The translations under genes were made by a program, and so were the position numbers. Under the pieces are notes generated by a model. The model made no database searches. It had not been told where the DNA came from and saw only the letters and a list, made by a program, of their open reading frames with translations. From DATKJS01 sp964551995 (lineage in GTDB: Bacteria; Acidobacteriota; Aminicenantia; Aminicenantales; Saccharicenantaceae), in assembly GCA_964551995.1 (NCBI GenBank), contig CAZKFD010000013.1, forward strand, positions 186,001-250,000: a DNA stretch of 64,000 nucleotides. The letters run 5' to 3'. Shown one piece after another: positions 16,007 through 24,649 of this stretch (its first letter is position 1; each line of letters starts with the position of its first letter).

Positions 16007-16799
16007 GTTCGGGGTTCTCTTCCTCGGGGATGTCGTCGGGCGGACGGGGCGGCGGGCCATGGAAAGGTTCCTGCCCGGCCTGGTCAAGAAATACGCCCCG
16101 TCGATGATCATTGCCAACGGCGAGAACGCCGCCGGCGGCAGCGGCATCACCGAGGAGATCGGGAAGGAGCTGTTCCTCCAGGTGGACGTCCTGACCTCGG
16201 GAAACCACATCTGGGATAAGAAAGAGGCCCTGCCCTACCTCGGCCAGGAGCCGCGCCTCCTGCGTCCGGCTAACTATCCGCCCGTCAATCCCGGACGGTT
16301 TTCCTACATCTTCGGGCGGGCCGACGGTGTCAAGGCGGCGGTCCTCAACCTCCAGGGGCGCGTCTTTATGGAGCCCCTGGACTGTCCGTTCCGGCGGGCC
16401 GACGAAGAGGTCGCGCTCCTGGCCGCGGAAACGCCCGTCATCATCGTCGACTTTCACGCCGAGGCGACCTCGGAGAAGCAGGCCCTTGGCTGGCACCTCG
16501 ATGGCCGCGTGTCGGCCCTCGTGGGGACGCATACGCACGTCCCGACGGCCGACGAGCGCGTCCTGCCGAAGGGCACGGCCTACATCACCGACGTCGGCAT
16601 GGTCGGCGGGCGCAACGCCGTCATCGGAATCGCCCGGGAACAGGCTCTGCAGCGGTTCTTGACCTCGAGGCCGCAGCGGTTCGAGCCATCGAGGGACGGG
16701 CTGTTCCTCTCCTGCGTCTTTATCGAGATCGACCCGTCGACGGGCCAATCCCTGTCGATCCGGAGGGAGGTCATGGCGGAGGACGGAAACGATGAATGA
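15996..16799 (+). CDS. ymdB: YmdB-family metallophosphoesterase (TIGR00282 type)
   Basis: A 267-residue cytoplasmic phosphodiesterase. Metal-ligand motifs are FLGDVVGRTGRR, ANGENAAGG, TSGNHIWD, VDFHAEATSEK and GTHTHVPTAD. B. subtilis YmdB hydrolyses 2',3'-cAMP and affects motility and biofilm gene expression and is likewise adjacent to rny, so a role tied to RNA turnover products is plausible. Start ATG 15996 overlaps rny by 11 nt and the end overlaps xseA by 8 nt. Confidence 0.93.
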   Translation: MRDKFGVLFLGDVVGRTGRRAMERFLPGLVKKYAPSMIIANGENAAGGSGITEEIGKELFLQVDVLTSGNHIWDKKEALPYLGQEPRLLRPANYPPVNPGRFSYIFGRADGVKAAVLNLQGRVFMEPLDCPFRRADEEVALLAAETPVIIVDFHAEATSEKQALGWHLDGRVSALVGTHTHVPTADERVLPKGTAYITDVGMVGGRNAVIGIAREQALQRFLTSRPQRFEPSRDGLFLSCVFIEIDPSTGQSLSIRREVMAEDGNDE

Positions 16800-18123
16800 C
16801 GGCCTAGTGACGCCCGACCGGGTCTATTCGGTCTCCGAGCTCACCGAGCTCGTCAAGGCGGCCCTCGAAGTCGCCTTCCCCCGGGTCTGGGTCGAGGGCG
16901 AGATCTCGGCTTACACGCGGGCGGCCTCGGGCCACATCTATTTTTCCCTGAAGGACGAAAAGAGCGTCCTCAAGGCCGTCCTCTGGAAGAGCGAGGCCCA
17001 GCGGGTCCCGTTCGAGATGGAGACCGGCCTGAAGGTCGTCTGCCGGGGCCGGATCACCGTCTATGCCGCCCGCGGATATTACCAGCTCTCCGTCGACCTC
17101 GTCGAGCCCAAGGGCAAGGGGGCTCTCCAGCTCGCCTTCGAGCAGCTCAAGGAGAAGCTCAGGGCCGAGGGTCTGTTCGATCCCGGCCGCAAGAAGAAGC
17201 TTCCCCTGCGGCCGAAGACGATCGGTGTCGTCACCTCCCCGACCGGAGCGGCCGTCCGGGACATCCTCCATGTCCTCGAGCGGCGGTACGCCAAGCTCCA
17301 TATCCTTGTCTACCCCGCGAAGGTCCAGGGCGAGGGCGCGGCATCCGAGATCGCCGCGGGCCTCGATTATCTCGGCGGCCTCCCCGAGGTCGACGTCATC
17401 ATCGTCGGCCGGGGCGGCGGCTCGATCGAGGACCTATGGGCCTTTAACGAGGAGACCGTGGCCCGGGCCATCTTCCGCTCGCCGAAGCCCGTCATCTCCG
17501 CCGTCGGCCATGAGATCGATTTCACCATCGCCGACTTCGTCGCCGATGTCCGCGCGGCGACGCCGTCGGCGGCCGCGGAGATCGTCATAGAGAAGGAGGA
17601 AGCCTTCGAGGAGCGGATCGCGACGATGACCCAGCGGCTGGGCGAGCTCGTCCGCGCCGGGCTGCGCGACCGCAGGCTCGACGTCGGGGACCTGGCGGAG
17701 CACCGGATCTTCGACAACTTCCGCCTCGGGCTCAAGGACCTCGTCCAGCGCGTCGACGATCTGGACATGCGGGCGCGGACCGTCCTGCGCTTCCGGCAAA
17801 AGGAGCTCGTGGAGGCCCGGGGAACGGCGCGGCTCCTCGGCGAGCGGGTCGTCCATCTTATTAGGCGAAAGCTCAGCGACCGCCGGGCCGCTTGGGAGCG
17901 GCTCACGGCGGGGCTCGGCAGCCTGAGCCCGCTCAATATCCTGAAGAAGGGCTATACGCTGTGCTGGACGGGCGGCGGACTGAGGCTGGCCCGCAGGATC
18001 GAGGAAATCGCAGCCGCCGACAGCGTCATCGTTTCTTTCCATAAGGGCGAGTTCGAGGCCCTGGTCCGGAGCGTGGACCGGGCGAAGCTCCTGGAATCGC
18101 GCTTTCTGAAGGAGGGCTCATGA
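16792..18123 (+). CDS. xseA: Exodeoxyribonuclease VII large subunit
   Basis: The catalytic and DNA-binding subunit of ExoVII, which degrades single-stranded DNA. The 443-residue protein has an N-terminal OB fold (VWVEGEISAYTRAASGHIYF, quoted as its start region) and the catalytic domain with TSPTGAAVRDI, GRGGGSIEDLWAFNEE and AVGHEIDFTIADFVAD, followed by a long helical stretch. The ATG at 16792 lies in the end of ymdB, and the xseB ATG overlaps the stop. Confidence 0.95.
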   Translation: MNDGLVTPDRVYSVSELTELVKAALEVAFPRVWVEGEISAYTRAASGHIYFSLKDEKSVLKAVLWKSEAQRVPFEMETGLKVVCRGRITVYAARGYYQLSVDLVEPKGKGALQLAFEQLKEKLRAEGLFDPGRKKKLPLRPKTIGVVTSPTGAAVRDILHVLERRYAKLHILVYPAKVQGEGAASEIAAGLDYLGGLPEVDVIIVGRGGGSIEDLWAFNEETVARAIFRSPKPVISAVGHEIDFTIADFVADVRAATPSAAAEIVIEKEEAFEERIATMTQRLGELVRAGLRDRRLDVGDLAEHRIFDNFRLGLKDLVQRVDDLDMRARTVLRFRQKELVEARGTARLLGERVVHLIRRKLSDRRAAWERLTAGLGSLSPLNILKKGYTLCWTGGGLRLARRIEEIAAADSVIVSFHKGEFEALVRSVDRAKLLESRFLKEGS

Positions 18124-18422
18124 CCGCCATGACGTTTGAGAAGGCCCTGGCCGAGCTCGAGCAGGTCGTCGCCAAGCTCGAAAAGGAAGGGACCTCGCTC
18201 AACGATTCTCTGGCCCTGTTCGAGCGGGGCGTCAAGCTGGCCCGGTTCCTCAGGGGCGAGCTGGATAAGGCCGAGCGCAAGGTGGAGGTCCTTCTCAAGG
18301 ACGACAAGGGGGGACTGAAGGCCGCCGACTTCGAGCCGGACGAGGTGTCCGGAGAGGACGAGCGGGAAGAGAAAGACGCTCCGAAAAGCCGCGGCCGGAA
18401 AGGAGACGGCGCGCCCTTCTGA
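18120..18422 (+). CDS. xseB: Exodeoxyribonuclease VII small subunit
   Basis: A 100-residue helical partner of XseA. The diagnostic core is FEKALAELEQVVAKLEKEG followed by SLNDSLALFERGVKLAR. The last 30 or so residues are charged and low-complexity (EDEREEKDAPKSRGRK), longer than the usual 75-80-residue protein. The ATGA overlap with xseA suggests coupled translation for stoichiometry. Confidence 0.93.
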   Translation: MTAMTFEKALAELEQVVAKLEKEGTSLNDSLALFERGVKLARFLRGELDKAERKVEVLLKDDKGGLKAADFEPDEVSGEDEREEKDAPKSRGRKGDGAPF

Positions 18423-18443
18423 CCGCGGGGCCGGAGGAGACGA

Positions 18444-19301
18444 ATGAGAGACGATTCCGCAGGGATCCGCAAGAGCCTCGATGAGAAGCGGCGCGCTGTG
18501 GACGCCGGGCTCGAAGAGCTCCTCGCCGGGGACGGCTCGCGTCTTTTCGAAGCCATGCGCTATGCCGTGGGCGGCGGGGGCAAGCGCTATCGCCCGCTGT
18601 TGCTCCTCTCAACCGGCGAGGCCTTCGGGGCCGGGCGGGCCGGACTCTTGCCCTATGCCTGCGCCGTGGAGCTTATTCACAACTATTCTCTCGTCCATGA
18701 CGACCTCCCGGCGATGGACAACGACGATTTCCGCCGCGGCCGGCCGTCCTGCCACAAAGCCTTCGGAGAGGGGCTGGCCCTGCTCGCCGGCGACGGACTG
18801 CTGTCCCTGGCCTTTGAGACGTTCTCCCTGGCTCCTGCTCCCTCCGGGGATCCGGAGCGCAAAGAGCGGGCCGTGCGGGAGATCGCGGCGGCCGCCGGTG
18901 TCGGAGGGATGATCAAAGGCCAGTGGCTCGACATCAGCGTCCCCGCCGCGGCAGCAGACGAGAAGACGTTCCTCGACCTCGTCGGGCGAAAGACGGGAGC
19001 GCTGATCACGGCGTCGGCCACGGCCGGAGCACTTCTGGCTGGAGCTGCCGGCGGCGCCCTCGAGGCGGTCGGGGAATACGGGCGGTCCGTCGGGCTGGCG
19101 TTCCAGTTCCGGGACGACCTCGCGGACGCAGGGGGATCGGGACCGGCTTCGGCACCCGACGCCGTGACCGTGTTCGGACGCGAAGGCGCCCGAGCCCGCC
19201 TCAGAGGCTACGTGAGCCGGGCGGTGGAGGCATTGGACAGGGAGAAAATCGACTCCCTGGAACTCAGGTTCCTGGCCCGTGAGCTGGAGTGGAGACCCTG
19301 A
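18444..19301 (+). CDS. ispA: Polyprenyl diphosphate synthase (farnesyl/geranylgeranyl type)
   Basis: A trans-prenyltransferase that extends DMAPP/GPP with IPP. The first Asp-rich motif is VHDDLPAMDNDD (FARM), preceded by GGGKRYRPLL; the second is FRDDLADAGG where DDILD is usual, so the SARM is slightly degenerate. The 285 residues and the setting xseB-ispA-dxs fit short-chain FPP/GGPP synthases. Product length cannot be fixed by eye. It has a strong GGAGGAG site and overlaps the dxs start by 13 nt. Confidence 0.9.
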   Translation: MRDDSAGIRKSLDEKRRAVDAGLEELLAGDGSRLFEAMRYAVGGGGKRYRPLLLLSTGEAFGAGRAGLLPYACAVELIHNYSLVHDDLPAMDNDDFRRGRPSCHKAFGEGLALLAGDGLLSLAFETFSLAPAPSGDPERKERAVREIAAAAGVGGMIKGQWLDISVPAAAADEKTFLDLVGRKTGALITASATAGALLAGAAGGALEAVGEYGRSVGLAFQFRDDLADAGGSGPASAPDAVTVFGREGARARLRGYVSRAVEALDREKIDSLELRFLARELEWRP

Positions 19302-21226
19302 GGATAGGCATGCCCAAGATCCTCGATACCATCCAGGGGCCGGAGAGCCTCAAGAAGATGTCGGTGGAGGAGCTCGCCGCCCTGGCTGGCGAGATTCGGG
19401 CCCTCATCCTGGAGACGGTCTCCAGGAACGGCGGCCACCTCGGGTCGAACCTCGGCGTCGTCGAGCTCACGCTGGCCCTTCACTATGTCTTCGACTCCCC
19501 CCGCGACAAGATCATCTGGGACGTCGGCCACCAGTGTTACACGCACAAGATCGTGACCGGACGGAAGGGCGCCTTCTCCGGGCTCCGGCAGCGCGGGGGG
19601 ATCGTCGGTTTTCCCTGCCGGGAGGAGAGCGAGCACGACTGCTACAACACGGGCCACGCCTCGACGGCCCTGTCGGCGGCCCTGGGGATGGCCGTGGCCC
19701 GGGACAAGGCCAAGGGTGATGTTCACGTCATCGCGGTCGTCGGCGACGGGAGCCTGACGGGGGGAGTGGCCCTCGAGGCGCTGAACCAGATCGGCCATCT
19801 TCGCGAGCGGATGATCATCGTTCTCAACTACAACGAGATGTCGATTTCCCCGAACGTCGGGGCTTGGTCGAAGTATCTCTCGTATCTCGTCTCCGGGCAG
19901 CACATCGTCCGGATGAAGGACCAGGCGAAGTCCATCCTCAGGACCATCCCCAAGATCGGCTGGCCCCTGATTAAGGCGGCCCGCGTCCTTGAGGAGTTCA
20001 TCAAGAAGGCCATCTTTCCCGGCCTCGTCTTCGGGGAGCTCGGCATCCGCTACGTCGGGCCTGTCGAAGGCCATAGCCTCCGGTCGCTGATCGAGGTCTT
20101 CGAGCTGGCCAAGAAGTACAACGGTCCCATCCTGATCCACTGCGTGACGCAGAAGGGGCGGGGGTACCAGCCCGCATGTCGCGATCCCGAAAAGTTCCAC
20201 GGCGCCGCACCCTTCGAGATCTCGACGGGCGAGCCCTTGAACAATGGCCCGGCCGGAGCGCCGTCCTATTCCTCCGTCTTCGGTGAGACGATGGTCAAGA
20301 TCGCCAGGAAGGACGACAGGGTTCTGTCCATCACGGCGGCCATGGGGGAAGGCACCGGGCTGGGGACTTTCGCGGCCCGTTATCCGGACCGCTTCTTCGA
20401 CGTCGGCATCGCTGAACAGCACGCCGTCACCTTCGCCGCCGGGCTGGCCGCTTCCGGGCTCAAACCGGTCGTGGCCATTTACTCGACGTTCCTCCAGAGG
20501 GCGTATGATCAGGTCTACCACGATGTCTGCCTGATGGACCTGCCCGTCGTTTTCGCCCTGGACAGGGCGGGCGTCGTGCCGGACGACGGACCCACGCACC
20601 AGGGCCTCAACGACATCGTCTACCTGCGGCACATGCCCAATATGATCGTCATGGCGCCCCGGGACGAGAACGAGCTCCAGCATATGCTGTGGTCGGCGCT
20701 GTCCTACGGCCACCCCGCCGCCGTCCGGTTTCCCAAGGGCAGGGGGCTGGGGGTGGAGAGAGACGGCTCGTTCCGGTCCATCCCTCTCGGGCGCGGCGAA
20801 GTCCTGAAGCAGGGCCGCGACCTTCTCTTCGCCTTCGGAAACATGGTCCATCCCGCTCTCGAGGCCGCCGGCGCCCTCGAAAAGTCCGGGATATCGCTCG
20901 CCGTGGCCGATGCCCGCTTCGCCAAGCCGATCGACGAGGACCTGGTCTTCCGCTACGCCCAGCCGGGACGGGCCATCATCACCCTCGAGGAGGGCGTTCT
21001 CGCCGGCGGGCTGGGAAGCGCGGTGAGGGAGGTCCTCGACCGCGAAAAGAGGTTCGGCATCCGCTTCAAGGCCATCGGCATCCCCCTCGAGATTTTTCCC
21101 GTGGGGACGGCCGAAGAGATCCGGCGCAGCTTCGGGCTGGACGCGGCCGGGCTCGTCCGGCAGATCGCGGCCTTCTATGAGAGGCGGGAGCCCCAGGAGG
21201 CCGGGGCGCCGGGAGGCAAGATGTAA
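19289..21226 (+). CDS. dxs: 1-deoxy-D-xylulose-5-phosphate synthase
   Basis: The first enzyme of the MEP isoprenoid pathway: pyruvate plus glyceraldehyde-3-phosphate to DXP, ThDP-dependent. The 645 residues have full length. Motifs: GGHLGSNLGVVELTLALH, the ThDP site GDGSLTGGVALEALN (with the N on the following strand), the Glu site DVGIAEQHAVTFAAGLA and the C-terminal transketolase domain. The usual GADGPTHQG reads PDDGPTHQG. The start is GTG 19289 inside ispA; another methionine follows seven residues later. Confidence 0.96.
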   Translation: METLRIGMPKILDTIQGPESLKKMSVEELAALAGEIRALILETVSRNGGHLGSNLGVVELTLALHYVFDSPRDKIIWDVGHQCYTHKIVTGRKGAFSGLRQRGGIVGFPCREESEHDCYNTGHASTALSAALGMAVARDKAKGDVHVIAVVGDGSLTGGVALEALNQIGHLRERMIIVLNYNEMSISPNVGAWSKYLSYLVSGQHIVRMKDQAKSILRTIPKIGWPLIKAARVLEEFIKKAIFPGLVFGELGIRYVGPVEGHSLRSLIEVFELAKKYNGPILIHCVTQKGRGYQPACRDPEKFHGAAPFEISTGEPLNNGPAGAPSYSSVFGETMVKIARKDDRVLSITAAMGEGTGLGTFAARYPDRFFDVGIAEQHAVTFAAGLAASGLKPVVAIYSTFLQRAYDQVYHDVCLMDLPVVFALDRAGVVPDDGPTHQGLNDIVYLRHMPNMIVMAPRDENELQHMLWSALSYGHPAAVRFPKGRGLGVERDGSFRSIPLGRGEVLKQGRDLLFAFGNMVHPALEAAGALEKSGISLAVADARFAKPIDEDLVFRYAQPGRAIITLEEGVLAGGLGSAVREVLDREKRFGIRFKAIGIPLEIFPVGTAEEIRRSFGLDAAGLVRQIAAFYERREPQEAGAPGGKM

Positions 21227-21306
21227 CTGGCCGGCGGCCGGCCCGTGGACGTGCCGGCGCGTCGGTGGCCGATCATCTCGGGCCGGAGACGGGGGGCGGC
21301 AGGGCT

Positions 21307-22095
21307 ATGAGAGACCGGGCGGACAGGCTGCTGGTGGGTCGGGGACTGGCCCCGAGCCGTGAGAAGGCCCAGGCCTTCATCATGGCCGGACTCGTCAGCT
21401 CGGGAAGCCGGGCCGTGCTCAAGCCGGGGGACCTCATCGACGCGGACGCCGAGATCACGCTCAAGGGCCGGATGCCTTTCGTCGGAAGGGGCGGGTTGAA
21501 GCTCGCGGAGGCTCTCGACCGGTTCGGTCTGAGCGTTGCGGGCTGGGTCGCCGTCGATATCGGCGCCTCCACCGGGGGGTTTACCGACTGCCTCCTCCAG
21601 AGGGGGGCGCGCAGGGTCTATGCCGTCGACGTCGATACGAAGCAGCTCGACGGCGGTCTGCGGAACGATCCGCGGGTCGTCGCCGTCGAGAAGAACGCCC
21701 GCTACCTCGAAGCGGCCGACCTGGCCGAGTCACCCGACCTCATCACCCTGGACGTCTCGTTCATCTCCATCCTCAAGATCCTGCCCGCGCTGAAGGAGAT
21801 TCCGGGCCCGTGGCTTCTCCTGGCCCTGATCAAGCCGCAGTTCGAGGCGGGCCGGGCCGATGTCCGGAAGAAGGGGATTGTCCGCGATCCCGCGATTCAC
21901 GCGAAGGTCCTGGCCCGGGTGGCGCAGGGAGGGCGGGAGCATGGGTTCGGGCTCCGGGGTCTCATCCGCTGTTCGACGCGGGGACAGAAGGGCAACGTGG
22001 AGTTTTTCGGACTGTGGGCCAAGGGCGAGGCCGGCCGGCCCGCGGACGCCGTCCCGGCCTGGATCAAGGAGGCTGTCGGAAATGAGAACCATTAA
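21307..22095 (+). CDS. tlyA: TlyA-family rRNA (cytidine-2'-O)-methyltransferase / hemolysin-like
   Basis: A 262-residue protein with an N-terminal S4-like RNA-binding domain (RADRLLVGRGLAPSREKAQA) and an FtsJ-like SAM methyltransferase domain (VAVDIGASTGGFTDCLLQRG, then TLDVSFISI and LIKPQFEAGR). TlyA homologues 2'-O-methylate rRNA and can influence capreomycin sensitivity. The ATG at 21307 starts the S4 domain; an upstream in-frame GTG is less likely. It overlaps nadK by 14 nt, as in many dxs-tlyA-nadK-recN clusters. Confidence 0.93.
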   Translation: MRDRADRLLVGRGLAPSREKAQAFIMAGLVSSGSRAVLKPGDLIDADAEITLKGRMPFVGRGGLKLAEALDRFGLSVAGWVAVDIGASTGGFTDCLLQRGARRVYAVDVDTKQLDGGLRNDPRVVAVEKNARYLEAADLAESPDLITLDVSFISILKILPALKEIPGPWLLLALIKPQFEAGRADVRKKGIVRDPAIHAKVLARVAQGGREHGFGLRGLIRCSTRGQKGNVEFFGLWAKGEAGRPADAVPAWIKEAVGNENH

Positions 22096-22930
22096 GAAAG
22101 TCGGCATCGTCATCAAGCCGCATGCTCCCGCCGTGGACAACCTCGTCGAGGGCGTCCTCGCCTACTTCGGGGAGCGCGGCATCGGCTGCGTTCTCGAAGA
22201 GGCCGCCGCCCGGAAGATCGGTCGGCCCGACGGGCTGGCGAGGTCCGACATTCCGGCGGCTTCGGACTTCGTCATCGTCCTCGGCGGCGACGGCACACTG
22301 CTCAGCGTCGCCTATTGCGCCGCCCTGGCTGGCGTCCCCGTCATGGGGATCAACCTCGGCCGGCTCGGGTTCCTGACGGAAATCCGCGTCAGCGAAGCCT
22401 TCCAGACGCTCGACTCGTTCCTCGCCGGGAAGGAGGACATCGTCAGCCCGCGCTGGCTCCTTGAAGCCGCGACCGCCTCCGGCGTCTCCTACTGCCTGAA
22501 CGACGTCGTCATCACCAAGGGGGCCGTTGCCCGCATGATCGAGTATACGATTTTCATCAACGGGGAGAACGTGGCCACGCTCAAGGCCGACGGCCTCATC
22601 GTGTCGACTCCCACGGGCTCCACCGCCTACTCCCTCTCGGCGGGCGGCCCGATCATCCACCCTCAAGTCCCGGCGGCCGTGCTGACGCCGATCTGCCCCC
22701 ACACCCTAACTTACCGGCCCCTGATTATTCCCTCGGAGTCCGAAATCTGGATCCGGCTCCTGACGGGAGGCGAAGAAGTCTTCCTGACCCTAGACGGCCA
22801 GCGCGGCGGCGGGCTCCTCCGGAACGACACGATCAAGATCCGCAAGGCACCGGTCGAGCTCCAGCTCGTGACCTCGCCCCGACGGAGCTATTACGAGCTG
22901 GTCAAGGAAAAGCTCAGCTGGGCCGAATAG
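22082..22930 (+). CDS. nadK: NAD kinase
   Basis: Phosphorylates NAD to NADP. In 282 residues it shows the GGDGT signature (VIVLGGDGTLLSVA), the INLGRLGFLTE segment, the NDVVITKG region and the NAD-binding TPTGSTAYSLSAGGPI motif. The start ATG 22082 lies within tlyA. It is the last gene of the uninterrupted run from thrS; a new promoter for trxA follows 14 bp after the stop. Confidence 0.96.
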   Translation: MRTIKKVGIVIKPHAPAVDNLVEGVLAYFGERGIGCVLEEAAARKIGRPDGLARSDIPAASDFVIVLGGDGTLLSVAYCAALAGVPVMGINLGRLGFLTEIRVSEAFQTLDSFLAGKEDIVSPRWLLEAATASGVSYCLNDVVITKGAVARMIEYTIFINGENVATLKADGLIVSTPTGSTAYSLSAGGPIIHPQVPAAVLTPICPHTLTYRPLIIPSESEIWIRLLTGGEEVFLTLDGQRGGGLLRNDTIKIRKAPVELQLVTSPRRSYYELVKEKLSWAE

Positions 22931-22943
22931 GAAAAAGGCCGGT

Positions 22944-22972
22944 TTGACAAATTGCGGCTCGGCCGCTATCAT
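22944..22972 (+). promoter_or_regulatory. Strong sigma70-like promoter for trxA-trxB
   Basis: TTGACA (22944-22949) and TATCAT (22967-22972) are separated by exactly 17 bp. The predicted leader is about 115 nt, unusually long for this genome, and ends in GAGGAGGAGACA before the trxA ATG. Confidence 0.7.
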
Positions 22973-23094
22973 GGAAAACCCGGAAGGGGATATTCCACCG
23001 GCTCAAATCCCGTAGCATTCCGCCAGCAGCGACCTGGGCTTCAGGGGGAGAGTCTTCTTTCTGGGGAGCCGACCCCGGGCACGAGGAGGAGACA

Positions 23095-23421
23095 ATGTCC
23101 GAAGAGATCATTCACGGCACAGACGACGGCTTCGATCAGGAAGTCCTGAAGTCCGACCTCCCGGTCCTGGTCGATTTCTGGGCGCCCTGGTGCGGACCCT
23201 GCCTGATGATGGCCCCCGCACTGGATGAGATCGCCGCGACCCAGAAGGGGAAATTGAAGGTTGTCAAGATCAACGTGGACGAAAACAACAAGACCGCCAT
23301 GACCTACGGCGTCATGGCCATTCCCACGCTGATGCTGTTCAAGGGCGGGGAACTCAAGGAAAAGTCGGTCGGCGTCGTTTCCAAGGGGAAGCTCGCCGAG
23401 CTTGTCGCCCGTCACATCTGA
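23095..23421 (+). CDS. trxA: Thioredoxin
   Basis: A 108-residue thioredoxin fold with the canonical WCGPC active site (VLVDFWAPWCGPCLMM) and the cis-Pro AIPTLMLFKGGE. It has no signal peptide, so it acts in the cytoplasm as a disulfide reductant. It has a GAGGAGG site. It is followed after 4 bp by thioredoxin reductase, so substrate and enzyme are co-expressed. Confidence 0.97.
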   Translation: MSEEIIHGTDDGFDQEVLKSDLPVLVDFWAPWCGPCLMMAPALDEIAATQKGKLKVVKINVDENNKTAMTYGVMAIPTLMLFKGGELKEKSVGVVSKGKLAELVARHI

Positions 23422-23425
23422 GCCC

Positions 23426-24349
23426 GTGGACGACCTCTGGGACGTCGCCATCATCGGGGCCGGGCCCGCGGGCCTGGCGGCGGCGGTCTACACGGGCCGG
23501 GCCCGGCGCTCGACGCTCGTCCTCGAGAAGGCCATCCCGGGCGGCCAGATTCTGATGACGGACTGGGTCGAGAACTTCCCCGGCTTTCCCGACGGCGTGA
23601 CACCGTTTAAGCTCATAGAAGATTTCCGCAGGCACGCCGAAAAATTCGGGGCCCGCATCGAGACCGAAGAAGTGGAGGGCCTGGCCGGTTCCGAAGGGGC
23701 CTGGCGCCTGAATGGGTCGCGGGCCGATCACCTCGCCCGGGCCGTCATCATCGCCACGGGCTCGACCTGCCGCAGGCTCGGGCTGGAGGGCGAAAACCGC
23801 CTCACGGGCCGGGGCGTGTCCTACTGCGCGACCTGCGACGCGGCATTCTTTGCCGGGCGCGACGTCGTCATGGTCGGCGGCGGGGACAACGCGCTCAAGG
23901 AGGCGCTGTTCCTGACCAAGTTCTGCCGTAAGGTGACCATCGTCCACAGGCGGGACAGGTTCCGCGGCGAGCGCATCTACCAGGAGCGCGTGCTCGCGAG
24001 CGACAAGATCGAGGTCCGCTGGGACACCGTCGTCGACGTCATCAACGGCGGCGAAACCGTCGAATCGGTCGACCTCCGGAACGCGAAGACGGGCGAAAAA
24101 TCGAGCCTCGCCGTTTCGGGGGTCTTCATTTCCATCGGGACCGAGCCCGCCACGGGCTTCGTGTGGGGCCTCCTCGAGGTCAACGATTGGGGGCAGATCA
24201 AGGTCAAGCACAACATGGAATCATCGGCCCCGGGGATCTTCGCCGCCGGCGACGTCTCCGATGCCTGCCCCAAGCAGGTCGCTACGGCCGTGGGCACGGG
24301 CGTCCACGCCGCCCTCTCCGTCGAAGAATACCTCTCGCGCCGCCAGTAA
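23426..24349 (+). CDS. trxB: Thioredoxin-disulfide reductase
   Basis: An FAD flavoenzyme that reduces thioredoxin. The FAD-binding glycine motif is IIGAGPAGLAAAVYTGRA, the redox pair is CATC (VSYCATCDAAFF), the pyridine-nucleotide motif is VGGGDNALKEA, and the C-terminal FAD motif is PGIFAAGDVSD. The pyridine motif GGGDNA followed by HRRDRFR suggests NADPH but ferredoxin-type reductants are not excluded. I chose GTG 23426; a TTG at 23402 overlapping trxA would add eight residues. Confidence 0.95.
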   Translation: MDDLWDVAIIGAGPAGLAAAVYTGRARRSTLVLEKAIPGGQILMTDWVENFPGFPDGVTPFKLIEDFRRHAEKFGARIETEEVEGLAGSEGAWRLNGSRADHLARAVIIATGSTCRRLGLEGENRLTGRGVSYCATCDAAFFAGRDVVMVGGGDNALKEALFLTKFCRKVTIVHRRDRFRGERIYQERVLASDKIEVRWDTVVDVINGGETVESVDLRNAKTGEKSSLAVSGVFISIGTEPATGFVWGLLEVNDWGQIKVKHNMESSAPGIFAAGDVSDACPKQVATAVGTGVHAALSVEEYLSRRQ

Positions 24350-24380
24350 GGCACGCGCCTTCCGGGCCGACCATCCCCGT

Positions 24381-24554
24381 CTATGGGTCAGAATTGAATG
24401 AGCCCCCCGGTAATCTGCGGCGCAAATATGCGATAAGAGCAAAGTCGCCAATAGGCAGAATTGCCATAATGATCAGGGAATAAATAAAGAACAAACGTCG
24501 ACCGGCCGTTCCCGCCGGCTCGTGCATCTCAGCCCGGCTCCGGTTCGCCTTCAT
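24381..24554 (-). CDS. Possible small membrane protein (57 residues)
   Basis: An ATG-started frame of 58 codons lies 95 bp downstream of the yihY-like gene on the same strand. The product has a basic N terminus, one hydrophobic helix (LFFIYSLIIMAILPIGDFALIAYL) (positions about 24-46) and a short polar tail. Base composition here is noticeably lower in GC than the flanks. No ribosome binding site is convincing. If it is not coding, the 24350-24649 interval holds nothing else that I can recognise. Confidence 0.35.
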   Translation of the reverse strand: MKANRSRAEMHEPAGTAGRRLFFIYSLIIMAILPIGDFALIAYLRRRLPGGSFNSDP

Positions 24555-24649
24555 CCGAAACAAACGGCCGCCGCATTCGCCTCTCTCATGAGCGGATGTC
24601 CGCCCGACTCTTGCGCCGCCCGGGCATTCGGGTAGGCAAGGGCTGCGGG